Assembly: GCA_947476295.1 (NCBI GenBank)
Contig: CANJQC010000022.1
Location: 1-52,486 of the forward strand
Length of the DNA: 52,486 bases
Source of the DNA: Planctomycetaceae bacterium
GTDB taxonomy: Bacteria; Planctomycetota; Planctomycetia; Planctomycetales; Planctomycetaceae
Direction: 5' to 3'
Shown: piece by piece, positions 16,778 to 25,226 of the stretch
How positions within the stretch are numbered: the stretch's first letter is position 1
Layout of the letters: each line of letters starts with the position of its first letter
Position numbers and translations under genes: made by a program
Notes under the pieces: generated by a model
Database searches by the model: none
What the model saw: only the letters and a program-made list of their open reading frames with translations
Told to the model about the DNA's origin: nothing

Positions 16778-17809
16778 ATGCCAGAATCTTCTCAAACGCC
16801 ATCCCCATCCAATCGCCCGGCGAGTCCTGCGGACCGTACGGCTCCGCGTGAGTTGTGGCCAATGGATTCGCAGTTGAAGGATATTCAACCGGGCAGCGGT
16901 GTCGTCATTCATCTGGAGAAGGCTTGGGGGCGAGTGCGACGGTGCTGGTTGAAGACGTTACGTCGCAGTTACGTCGCTCGCATGGCAGCGTGTCGCAAAG
17001 GAGATTTCAATCCTTGTCCGCATGAAGTGCTGGATCCACGCGACCTGAAATTTTATCGCAATCAGGGAGGCTGGCACTGGGATCTGAAAGATGACCCGTT
17101 TGCGTGGCGAGACCGACTTCCGTTTGCGCGCGTCGGACTGGCCGAGCTTTTTCTGATGTGCGGCGGTTCAACTGCTGCAACGCTGGGGCTTGCGTGGTGG
17201 GCGAATCAATCCACTGGGGCGCTCAGGGTTTTCGTCGTTCTGCTGGCCGTGACGTGTGCTGTGATTTGTGGACTTATCGCGTGGTTCTTCCGCAATCCGC
17301 GACGGGTCAGTCCACTTGAGCCAGGGCTCGTGGTATCACCGGCGGACGGCAAAATTGTGGACATCGAAGAAATAGCGTACGACGATTACATCGGCGGGCC
17401 GGCGAAGAAGATCGGAATCTTCCTGTCGATCTTCAATGTGCACATCAATCGCGCGCCAATCGCGGGGCGAGTCGTCGGTTTGCGCTATCGCCCCGGCAAA
17501 TATCTGAACGCCCTGCGTCCTGAATCGGCTCGGGAAAATGAGCAATTGGCCATCATGCTGGAAGAAAATCAGTCACCCTTTCGCGGTATGATCGTGCGAC
17601 AGATCACCGGTGCGATTGCGAGGCGCATCGTCTGCTGGGTGAAACCTGGTGACGAACTGGGACGTGGTGAACAGTTTGGCATGATTAAACTGGGTTCAAG
17701 GACAGAAATTGTGCTTCCGGCTGAGGAAGGTCTTGAAATCCGTGTCCGGCTTGGCGATAACGTCACGGCAGGAACCAGCGTGTTGGCGGCTTATGCAGTA
17801 CATATGTAG
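16778..17809 (+). CDS. psd: Phosphatidylserine decarboxylase
   Basis: Membrane-associated pyruvoyl enzyme (343 aa) making phosphatidylethanolamine from phosphatidylserine. The catalytic part spans about 165-340: FFRNPRRVSP, SPADGKI (Asp190), SIFNVHINRAP (His222), and the self-cleavage site LGSR with Ser307, which becomes the pyruvoyl group; the usual motif is LGST, so Arg for Thr is a slight variant. Residues 119-172 hold two membrane spans. The N-terminal 118 residues are an extra, partly Pro-rich region. ATG at 16778 is preferred over the TTG at 16766. The stop codon lies within repeat D. pssA follows and provides its substrate. Confidence 0.93.
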   Translation: MPESSQTPSPSNRPASPADRTAPRELWPMDSQLKDIQPGSGVVIHLEKAWGRVRRCWLKTLRRSYVARMAACRKGDFNPCPHEVLDPRDLKFYRNQGGWHWDLKDDPFAWRDRLPFARVGLAELFLMCGGSTAATLGLAWWANQSTGALRVFVVLLAVTCAVICGLIAWFFRNPRRVSPLEPGLVVSPADGKIVDIEEIAYDDYIGGPAKKIGIFLSIFNVHINRAPIAGRVVGLRYRPGKYLNALRPESARENEQLAIMLEENQSPFRGMIVRQITGAIARRIVCWVKPGDELGRGEQFGMIKLGSRTEIVLPAEEGLEIRVRLGDNVTAGTSVLAAYAVHM

Positions 17810-17943
17810 GTCCTTTCTGCCCGAAGGGACTTCGCAACTTATTGCGACCTGCGACCGAAACAGATTTGATTGGACGGCGACAGACCGACGTTGAGCGGAT
17901 GTTCGCCTTGCGGCGAAAGTCCTCCCCGACAGGGAAGACCTAC
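17806..17943. repeat. Inverted-repeat element (family D) overlapping the psd stop
   Basis: Left end GTAGGTCCTTTCTGCCC (17806) and right end GGGAAGACCTAC (to 17943) are imperfect inverted copies, extending inwards to GGGACTTCGC and GCGAAAGTCC. The psd stop TAG (17807-17809) is part of the left arm. A small hairpin TTCGCC/GGCGAA lies near the right arm. Confidence 0.6.
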
Positions 17944-17965
17944 TTTAAAACCTGAGCGACACGAC

Positions 17966-18886
17966 ATGTCCGACACGACCGCTGACCCCGCACCCCAATC
18001 GCCTCGGCCGCGCAGGATTCGCCATCGAAAAGTGTTCGCCGTTTTGCCGACATTGCTGACGCTGTGCAACGCAGCCTGTGGGTTCGGAGCAATCTCGATC
18101 GCGGCCAAAGTTGGCCCGGACCATTTCCAGGGTGTAGAACTGCTTACGGCGTCGCAGTTGATCTTTCTTGCCATGCTCTTCGACATGCTCGACGGCAGCG
18201 CGGCGCGGTTAACGAATCAAACGTCGGATTTCGGTGCGCAACTCGACAGCCTGAGTGATGCGATCAGCTTTGGAGTAGCTCCCGCATTCATCATGCTGCA
18301 ACTGGCCCATCCGGATCATCACCTGATGGATACCATCATGGAGGCTCCGTTCAACTACCATCCACGAATCCTGTGGGCGATCGCAGTCCTCTTCATGGTG
18401 TGTGCCATCCTGAGGCTGGCTAGGTTCAATGTGGAAACCGATGAGGAAGATTCGCATGATTTCTTCAGCGGGTTGCCGTCACCAGCCGCAGCGGGCGTCG
18501 TCGCTTCGTTCCCGATCGGAGTGAAGGAACTGAAGGTGCACTTGAGTGCCGAAGGAGCGGTCTCATGGGCGAAACCTGCAGCCGACTACTTATTGCCGGG
18601 CCTGGTCATTCTGCTGCCATTGATTACGCTGGCTGCGGCGATGCTCATGGTATCACGAATTCGCTACGCACATGTGTTCAATCAGATGATTCGCGGTCGC
18701 CGGAGCCCCAGGCAGATTCTGCAGATTGTGTTTACGATGGTGTTGATGTTCGTCGTTCGCGAAATGGCGCTACCCGTGTTATTTTGCGTCTTTGCGTTTT
18801 CCTCACCGGTGCGCGCATTCTGGGAACGCTACTATCTAAAGCTGAAGAAAAACAAAACAACGTCGTCTGAAACGAGGGCAGCATGA
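17966..18886 (+). CDS. pssA: CDP-diacylglycerol--serine O-phosphatidyltransferase
   Basis: Integral membrane CDP-alcohol phosphotransferase (306 aa) that makes phosphatidylserine from CDP-diacylglycerol and serine. The family signature DG-x2-AR-x8-G-x3-D-x3-D is complete in [15 protein letters not shown] and AQLDSLSD, preceded by AMLFDM. Membrane helices precede and follow it, up to [17 protein letters not shown]. The longer frame from 17870 is repeat D sequence, so MSDTTAD at 17966 is chosen. It lies 156 bp after psd and overlaps apt by 4 bp (ATGA), suggesting co-transcription psd-pssA-apt. Confidence 0.93.
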   Translation: MSDTTADPAPQSPRPRRIRHRKVFAVLPTLLTLCNAACGFGAISIAAKVGPDHFQGVELLTASQLIFLAMLFDMLDGSAARLTNQTSDFGAQLDSLSDAISFGVAPAFIMLQLAHPDHHLMDTIMEAPFNYHPRILWAIAVLFMVCAILRLARFNVETDEEDSHDFFSGLPSPAAAGVVASFPIGVKELKVHLSAEGAVSWAKPAADYLLPGLVILLPLITLAAAMLMVSRIRYAHVFNQMIRGRRSPRQILQIVFTMVLMFVVREMALPVLFCVFAFSSPVRAFWERYYLKLKKNKTTSSETRAA

Positions 18887-19416
18887 ATCTGAAAGACTAC
18901 ATTCGGTCGGTCCCCGATTTTCCAAAGCCCGGCATTATGTTTCGCGATATCACGCCGCTGCTGAAATCGTCAGATGCAATGAAGGAAGTTATTCGTCGTC
19001 TCGCTGAACCGTTTCGCGACGCCGGCGTCACGACAATTCTGGCAGCGGAAGCCCGCGGCTTTGTGTTTGGCGCGCCACTGGCGATGGAACTGGGAGCTGG
19101 TTTCGTGCCGGTTCGCAAGCCAGGAAAGCTGCCCTGGGAAACACACAAGTTCAGCTACGATCTCGAATACGGTTCTGACTCGCTGGAGATACACAGCGAC
19201 GCGATCAGAACGGGAGATCGTGTGCTGTTGGTGGATGATTTGCTCGCGACCGGCGGCACGATAGAAGCTTGCATGAAGCTGGCTCAACGCCAGAACGCGG
19301 ACGTCATTGGCGCTGCGTTTGTGATTGAACTGGCATTTCTAAATGCCCGCCAGCGACTGGATTCTCTGCGTGTTAACAGTCTGATTGCTTACAACACCGA
19401 AGATGCTGACGAATGA
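18883..19416 (+). CDS. apt: Adenine phosphoribosyltransferase
   Basis: Cytosolic purine salvage enzyme (177 aa) forming AMP from adenine and PRPP. The PRPP-binding loop [13 protein letters not shown] is intact near residues 111-123; [11 protein letters not shown] and [14 protein letters not shown] are typical APRT segments; the tail [14 protein letters not shown] is normal in length. Start overlaps the pssA stop by ATGA, so it is probably translated by coupling. Confidence 0.96.
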   Translation: MNLKDYIRSVPDFPKPGIMFRDITPLLKSSDAMKEVIRRLAEPFRDAGVTTILAAEARGFVFGAPLAMELGAGFVPVRKPGKLPWETHKFSYDLEYGSDSLEIHSDAIRTGDRVLLVDDLLATGGTIEACMKLAQRQNADVIGAAFVIELAFLNARQRLDSLRVNSLIAYNTEDADE

Positions 19417-19428
19417 ATCAGCATAAGA

Positions 19429-19447
19429 TTACCGTTAAGTGCGGTAA
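19429..19447. terminator. Weak hairpin in the convergent gap after apt
   Basis: TTACCG / CGGTAA stem (6 bp) with a 7-nt loop within the 39-bp gap between the converging apt and glycoside-hydrolase-like genes. No clear T tract; only a possible bidirectional terminator. Confidence 0.3.
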
Positions 19448-19455
19448 GCGTTGCT

Positions 19456-21906
19456 TCAATCTTCTTTTCGGATCAGCCAGACTTCCCTGACCTGACAGCC
19501 GCGGCCATTCCCGCCGCGGCCTGCCTCTCGAAACCAATTGAGAGTCAATTCCCCATCCTTCGTGATCTTGGGCGGAATATCGAACTCCTGTGGTTCTGTG
19601 GGATCCGGCTTAGCCACCAGAGGGTGGATTTCTGTCCCTTCGGCATCCAGCCGAATCTGGCCCTGACGGTCCTTGGCATAGGTTACTCGCACGCGATACC
19701 GAGACTGTGAATCGAGCCCCTTGTAATGCATGGTGAGCGGAGCGTCGTACATGCTCATCGCAAAAGTGATCCAAGCCTTTGGCCAACCGAGACGGAACTC
19801 GTCGCAACCCAGCCATGTCGAGTGTCGATAGTCTGGATCGTTTTCAAAGCCAATGCCCCGAACGAGATGAGGCTGAGCGGAGGGATCGCCCAAATCATCG
19901 TAAAAGCCTCCCGGTCCCGGATCGGTTCGATTCAACAGTGCGTCGATGGCAGCGACTCGCTCCTGTTCGGTTTCGAGCTTGCGAAACGCTTCAAACTGCG
20001 GCTCGAGCCAAAGGCGGTCGTTCAGCGGCAACTCCAGAGTATCCTGCGAAGTCCCACGCCCTCGTTGTCCCTGATAGCGTTCACTCCCCAGCTGCATGTG
20101 GATGCTCTGGAATAAGGCCTCTGCGAGTTCATTGATTCGAGTGCGCCGATCTCCGGAGGCGGGCTTCAGATTCGCCTGCGACAAAATGGAATGGGCCTGA
20201 TCAAGCGCCGCCAGGGCCCCGATTCGCTTTGCCTGACGCAAGACCTCCATCGCCTGATTTTGCTGGGCTGTTTCGGCGATCAACCGATCTCGCAAAAATG
20301 CATCATAGTAAGCACGATAAAGCGCCTGCTGGAATCGCCAGTTGAGCAAGTCTGCGGGACTCGCAGAACGTTCCATTTTCTGAAACTGTGCCAAGGTCGT
20401 TTCCACGCCGCTGTTCGTGAGTAACGGTCCCTTCCAGTTTCGCTCCAGCGCCAACAGCCCCTGGGCAATCCCTTCTGCGTGTCGGTCACCGATGAAGTAA
20501 CGACCATATTGTCGCAGGATTTCATCGACGCCAGCTTGCGGATTCCAGCCAAGTCCGCTCCAGATAAACTTATTGACATCGTCATTGCAACCTTCGGAAT
20601 AAGTGAGGAAGCCCATGGTGTCGTTTTGATACGAGCGGAAAATCGCTGCCTCGTCGAGCGGTCTGGGATTGATGATTTCACGCTCTTGTGTAATGGCGAA
20701 GGCAAGGTCCCAATCGGGGACCGGATGCTGACAACCGATGGAATGGGTGATGTCCGGATAGCCACGGATCGAATAGCGGGCAGGAAGTATTTTCCTTAGT
20801 TCCTTTAAGCCGGCGAATTGTTGTGGGCCGAAGACAAGGCCAGCGAGCCATTCGGGCTCATCCTTCACCAGCATTTCGATGAATTCATCCAGCCATGCTT
20901 TGCTGAAACCTTGAGGTGAGACCCACATCCGGGCTTGCGGATGGTATCGATGCATCAATTCCGTCTGCTTTTCCAACAAGTTCATCAGGGGCTTCGGGGC
21001 AGTATGCCCTGGATCGCCGCCAGGGACGAACAGGTCGTCAATCCTGGGTAGACTCTGATAAACCACTTCCCATTCCTTCAGGGCGAACTCGACGGTCGCC
21101 GGATCGGTGTAGTCGCGATCCATCGCGGGATACCAGATCCAGACATCCAAACCATACTCGTCCGCCAGACGCGACATCCCGACCATCATGTCGAGCGGAG
21201 CGGCCGGAAAGTGCGGGCTGTCTGCGGCGTCATCCGAGCGAGGGGGAATCAGTTCGACAGCATTGGTTCCAAAAACGGCGAGGTCACGATAATACTGCTC
21301 CCATTGAATCAGATCCCAGCCATCATAGGAATTTGTCTTCGGCCGATATCCAAGTTGATGACCGCGGAGCGCCACCTGCGGCGCGCTGGCCTCCTGAAAT
21401 CCAGCCGGGAGCCAGATGTTGCCTCGCGACATTCGAAGTTCGCGCAGTAACCGCCCAATGCCGAACAGGACGCCCCGTGGATCATTTCCAACGACGAGCA
21501 CCGCGGGACCGTCTTCCGTTTGCACCCGGTAGCCCTCTGCGCCAGCCGGAGCAGCGAGCCGTTTCAGCCAGGGTACGATCTGTGGAAAGTCGCGCTGCAG
21601 GTTGGACTCCCTGCCGACGGCAATCACCGGAACTCCCAAAGTCTTCGGCCATTCTGCGGCGACTGTCCAATGGATCTGGGTCTTTTTAGCGACCTCCTCG
21701 ACCAGCATTGTGACGGCCTTCTTTTCTCGCGGCGACAGATCTCCCGGTGCCACGACGACCGCGTTAGTTAAGTCGATAGAGTCTGCGGCCTCTGCGTCGC
21801 GCACAGGCACCAGCATATGCGTCATGAGGATCGCTGTAACGATCAAACGGGTGGGTATCCGTTGCAATGCCGATCCAATTGTTGCATGCATCCGTGCCGG
21901 AACCAT
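19456..21906 (-). CDS. Exported glycoside hydrolase-like protein (GH20/GH67 N-terminal-like domain)
   Basis: An 816-residue secreted protein. Residues 1-40 form a signal peptide ending about DAEA-AD. The part after it (LSPREKKAVTMLVEEV, PVIAVGRESNL, GAEGYRVQ, VGNDPRGVLFGIGRLLREL) is the alpha/beta domain that precedes the catalytic barrel in hexosaminidases (GH20) and alpha-glucuronidases (GH67). A TIM-barrel-like region follows (GTNAVELIPPR, YGLDVWIWYPAM, DDLFVPGGDPGH, GLVFGPQQF). The catalytic acid cannot be named by eye. The C-terminal 130 residues look like a beta-sandwich. Start at 21906 has AGG upstream; the frame opens at 21990. Substrate unknown, possibly a uronate or amino-sugar glycan. 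Confidence 0.65.
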   Translation of the reverse strand: MVPARMHATIGSALQRIPTRLIVTAILMTHMLVPVRDAEAADSIDLTNAVVVAPGDLSPREKKAVTMLVEEVAKKTQIHWTVAAEWPKTLGVPVIAVGRESNLQRDFPQIVPWLKRLAAPAGAEGYRVQTEDGPAVLVVGNDPRGVLFGIGRLLRELRMSRGNIWLPAGFQEASAPQVALRGHQLGYRPKTNSYDGWDLIQWEQYYRDLAVFGTNAVELIPPRSDDAADSPHFPAAPLDMMVGMSRLADEYGLDVWIWYPAMDRDYTDPATVEFALKEWEVVYQSLPRIDDLFVPGGDPGHTAPKPLMNLLEKQTELMHRYHPQARMWVSPQGFSKAWLDEFIEMLVKDEPEWLAGLVFGPQQFAGLKELRKILPARYSIRGYPDITHSIGCQHPVPDWDLAFAITQEREIINPRPLDEAAIFRSYQNDTMGFLTYSEGCNDDVNKFIWSGLGWNPQAGVDEILRQYGRYFIGDRHAEGIAQGLLALERNWKGPLLTNSGVETTLAQFQKMERSASPADLLNWRFQQALYRAYYDAFLRDRLIAETAQQNQAMEVLRQAKRIGALAALDQAHSILSQANLKPASGDRRTRINELAEALFQSIHMQLGSERYQGQRGRGTSQDTLELPLNDRLWLEPQFEAFRKLETEQERVAAIDALLNRTDPGPGGFYDDLGDPSAQPHLVRGIGFENDPDYRHSTWLGCDEFRLGWPKAWITFAMSMYDAPLTMHYKGLDSQSRYRVRVTYAKDRQGQIRLDAEGTEIHPLVAKPDPTEPQEFDIPPKITKDGELTLNWFREAGRGGNGRGCQVREVWLIRKED

Positions 21907-22364
21907 GAGCCTGTCCCGGCAGCTGATCAAGAAGCTGAAGCAAAATGTGCACTGCTGATGCATAATGACCTCTGAAAAAAAAGGCACCAAAGCGAAGCAT
22001 GAACGAAATCAAGCCATTGAGTCGTATTGTCCTGAACTGCCCGACGTTGACTATGGCAGCAGCCTATACTGCTTCGGTTCGCTCGACAAGGAACACCGAG
22101 TTGACGATGGAGCTCAGCCAGCCCACGATCTCGAGCATGTAGAGACGAAAGCAGAATGCTTCGACTCTGTCGCGCGAGTCCTCTGCTCTGCTAAGGGAGT
22201 TCGAGTTCCGTTCTCTCGACTTGACGAGACAGGAAGCCCTTCGGCGAGAATATAAAGCAGCAGGCAGAGCGGTTTAGACTAACCATGCCTGTAAGAAGAC
22301 TTATTGTTCATGGTTTGCCACAACAGATTCAGACTGGTGGTGCCAGAGACTCTGAATACAGACT
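21907..22364. other. 458-bp gap, no gene recognised
   Basis: Lies upstream of the glycoside-hydrolase-like gene and downstream of the acyltransferase gene. A helix-like reading around 22123-22275 is broken by a TAG and has no clear homology. No RNA gene or repeat was recognised. Confidence 0.4.
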
Positions 22365-23756
22365 TTATCTACTTTTTTCGTCGCTCACCTCCGACGCCAG
22401 ACGTTCCAGATCTTCGACAAACTCACCCAAAAAACGCTGTGAATCGGCCACATTGATTGCTGCAGCGTCCGTGCGAAGACTGATCGATAATTCACCGGCG
22501 TATTCTCCGATCGACACGGCGGCTCGGGTATTGGGTCGCACGGGTGCGACGCCCGTTATGCGTTCGACAAGGATGTTACCTGCTGCCCACTTGCCGTTGT
22601 TGAGCGGAAAGCGTCCGCTGAAACGTCGCCGCACATCGCCGATATTTGCCAGTACGGCGGTGCTCAGGCAGGACTTCAGTCCCAGAAACATCTTCATTCC
22701 GCGCGGGAATTTTCGCAGCACTTTAAAGATCTTCAGACACACGATCCCTTCACGATTGAACACGACATCGCCGGTCTGCCGGTGAATCGATTTCAGCAGC
22801 GCATTCATGTCATCGCATTCCTGCTGCCGCCGCGTCACAAACGCATAGCTCACGACGTTTGCCACCGGCATCTGGTCGTGAATCCCCGTCCGCATGCTCA
22901 CAGGAACGCTCAGGCGAATCCAGCTCCGATCGTTCCCGGGCTTCGTTCTGGAATTCCAGCGACGAATGTGCAACAGAAACCGGCCGATAAGAAGATCATT
23001 GAGCGAAACGTCGTGGGCAGCGGCAACGGCTCGCAGTTTTCGATGGGATGCCTTTGAGATGACGGCCTCCAAAATGGCTGGGGCTGCCGCAGTCACTCGT
23101 GCAAATGCAGAATTAGCAGAACCGATTGAAGGAGATAAAGTAACCGGCTTTCGCAGCAACAGGCGGGAGATTTTTCCGACAGTCTTCCTGAGCGATTTTT
23201 TCTGCCGTTCGACGGTTGCATCTCCGGCGTCGTAGTTTTCACGTTGCAGCAGCAGTTCTTTTTTAGGGACTTCAAACACTGGTTGCCGTGCATCGTGGGC
23301 CGCTGTTTTCTGACCATAGCGAGCCAGCAATTCGCCAAGAATCTGAATGCCTCCAATCCCATCGCAACAGACATGATGAATATACAGGAACAGGCGTGCC
23401 TGAGTCCGTGAAGCACGCACAACAACCTGCAGTCCGGCCTCAGACTTTAAATCAATCGAACGCACTTGAGGCACAAAATCTGCGACGGACGCTTCATCGC
23501 TGTCGATCCATTCCAGCCGTCCCGTCGAAGCCGCCGCAGTCGCCAGCGGCGTCCAGCACCAGCCTCGGCCCGCGATTTCAGTGACGTGGCAATTCAGAAA
23601 CGGATGGCATTGAATCACCTCATTAAGTGCCTGCTGCAAAGCTGACTGCTGAAACGCACCCGCCAGTTGTGCGGCCATGACAAACACCATCGGATGCGAC
23701 GGACGATCATCGACCAGCATATAGTATTCGAAGTCCGACAGTGGCAGAGGAAACAT
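22365..23756 (-). CDS. Condensation-domain acyltransferase (WS/DGAT-like)
   Basis: A 463-residue cytosolic or membrane-associated acyltransferase of the condensation/chloramphenicol-acetyltransferase fold. The HHxxxDG motif is complete at His127, His128, Asp132, Gly133 (YIHHVCCDGIGG). The N-terminal PLSDFEYYMLVDD and the VSLNDLLIGRFLLHI-like region resemble wax ester synthase/diacylglycerol acyltransferase and related polyketide-associated proteins. It would transfer an acyl group from CoA or carrier to an alcohol or amine. Start is placed at MFPLPLSD (23756); the upstream in-frame residues to 23828 look non-coding. Single gene; the acceptor is unknown. Confidence 0.7.
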   Translation of the reverse strand: MFPLPLSDFEYYMLVDDRPSHPMVFVMAAQLAGAFQQSALQQALNEVIQCHPFLNCHVTEIAGRGWCWTPLATAAASTGRLEWIDSDEASVADFVPQVRSIDLKSEAGLQVVVRASRTQARLFLYIHHVCCDGIGGIQILGELLARYGQKTAAHDARQPVFEVPKKELLLQRENYDAGDATVERQKKSLRKTVGKISRLLLRKPVTLSPSIGSANSAFARVTAAAPAILEAVISKASHRKLRAVAAAHDVSLNDLLIGRFLLHIRRWNSRTKPGNDRSWIRLSVPVSMRTGIHDQMPVANVVSYAFVTRRQQECDDMNALLKSIHRQTGDVVFNREGIVCLKIFKVLRKFPRGMKMFLGLKSCLSTAVLANIGDVRRRFSGRFPLNNGKWAAGNILVERITGVAPVRPNTRAAVSIGEYAGELSISLRTDAAAINVADSQRFLGEFVEDLERLASEVSDEKSR

Positions 23757-23852
23757 ATTGGTGGGGCAAGCTTCCACTAAAGGGTTTATTCGTGACGGCC
23801 GGGAGTATGGAGCCATACTCGATTTCATAAACCTGCGATGCGCGCATCTCTC

Positions 23853-23882
23853 GGCGAGCGGCAGGGCGTCAGCCCTCCAAGT
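23853..23882. repeat. Repeat family B, single arm
   Basis: Starts GGCGAGCGGCAGGGCGTCAG, nearly identical to the right arm (read inverted) of the element at 51851-51957. A separate 8-bp palindrome, GAGTATGG-AG-CCATACTC, lies nearby at 23803-23820. Confidence 0.65.
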
Positions 23883-23954
23883 GCGTTCTTCCGTTCATAA
23901 TTCGGAGTTCCTTGTTCGATATTCGGTATTCCATCCACGTCTCGACAAATGTCA

Positions 23955-25226
23955 CTATTTTTGATGAACCCATATGGCCGCTTTCTCCGATTCCTCTACG
24001 CAAGCAGGTTGCTGAGGATCGAGTAACTGGATCACATGTCGGACCTGGAATGGCTGCTTGACAAGACCACTTTTGTGGGCTGAATTCCACTGCATCATGC
24101 AGACATGATTGCTGGTTGCCAGGATCACGGGATCTCCTGCGGCGGCGTTGAGGAACGCGGACTTGCGAGCGAGTATCTCTTGGGCATTGTCCGGTTGCTG
24201 AAGGTTATAAACCCCGCCAGAACCACAGCAGTCGCGGGCCTGAGGAGCGAGTTCCCAGCGAAAGCCCGTAGCGTCGAGTACTGACTTCGGAATGCCCGCA
24301 ACCTTCTGACCGTGAATCAGATGACAGGGCAGATCAACGTAGACTCGCGCCCCATTAATGGCACGATTTCGCTGCACCAGAGGCTGCTCGCCAAGAAAGT
24401 CGAGCACATCGCGCACGGGAACTTCATCGCTCAACGCTTTGCCTAAGGCCAGTCCGCAACCCGACGAATTGCAGACCACAGCATCGACAGGAAGCGACCG
24501 AAACGCGCGACGGTTGTGATCGCGAAGCTGGTCGATGCCGTCCAGACCGAGATGTTCCTGCATTGCACCGCAGCAGCCCTGATTAGACGGGACGAAGACC
24601 TGCACGTTATTCTCGATTAGCACGCGGACCGTCGCAAAATTGATCTCCCGGAACACAGCTTCCATCAGGCAGCCGGTCAGCAGTGCGACTCGCGGGCCGG
24701 TCGGACGATGTTGCTCCATCAGTTGCTTCGCATAACTGGCCGTCGATTGCGCAAACGCCGGACGTCCGGAAAACAGGAATCGATGCGGCAGAACGCCCCA
24801 TCGACGAAGCAGCCGCATCGGAAGCATCGTGAGATTGAACAGCCGAGGCCGCGCCGCAAGGGCCGCCGCGATGCGCAGCTTGAGTGACGTATGTGTCCGT
24901 CCCGCAGCAACGTGCATGTGCCGCGTCTGTTCCAGAATTTCTCCGTAAGGAACATTTGCGGGACAGGCTGTTTCGCAGGCCAGACAACCGACGCACTCCC
25001 GGGTGTACTCGGCGGTCCAAGGATCAGGCGCGAGCCGACCTTCAGATTCCTCACGCCATAAACGCAGCCGTCCGCGCGGCGAATTGTTTTCATCACCCGA
25101 CAGCAGGTAGGTGGGGCAGACCTCGAGGCACAAGCCGCAATGGACGCAACTGGTCAGCAAGTCGCGATCGCCGGATGGCGTCGCACATGCGTGGGACTGA
25201 GCAGCGGGAGTTTCAGACGAGGTCAT
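23955..25226 (-). CDS. glcF: Glycolate oxidase iron-sulfur subunit
   Basis: Iron-sulfur electron-transfer subunit (423 aa) of the glycolate (or D-lactate-type) oxidase complex at the inner face of the membrane. Two ferredoxin motifs CVHCGLCLEVCP and CVGCLACETACP bind two [4Fe-4S] clusters. The C-terminal half holds two CCG-type domains (SNQGCCGAMQEH and ARDCCGSGGVYN). Start at 25226 gives a 4-bp ATGA overlap with the upstream glcD-glcE fusion, so the two are translationally coupled. Electrons probably go to quinone. Confidence 0.93.
   Translation of the reverse strand: MTSSETPAAQSHACATPSGDRDLLTSCVHCGLCLEVCPTYLLSGDENNSPRGRLRLWREESEGRLAPDPWTAEYTRECVGCLACETACPANVPYGEILEQTRHMHVAAGRTHTSLKLRIAAALAARPRLFNLTMLPMRLLRRWGVLPHRFLFSGRPAFAQSTASYAKQLMEQHRPTGPRVALLTGCLMEAVFREINFATVRVLIENNVQVFVPSNQGCCGAMQEHLGLDGIDQLRDHNRRAFRSLPVDAVVCNSSGCGLALGKALSDEVPVRDVLDFLGEQPLVQRNRAINGARVYVDLPCHLIHGQKVAGIPKSVLDATGFRWELAPQARDCCGSGGVYNLQQPDNAQEILARKSAFLNAAAGDPVILATSNHVCMMQWNSAHKSGLVKQPFQVRHVIQLLDPQQPACVEESEKAAIWVHQK

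Noticed and set aside
20916-21689. A 257-codon plus-strand frame opposite the glycoside-hydrolase-like gene.
   Set aside because: Arg/Ser/Pro-rich shadow translation without any motif.
22123-22275. Helix-like peptide reading in the gap before the glycoside-hydrolase-like gene.
   Set aside because: Interrupted by TAG, no ribosome site and no homology recognised.
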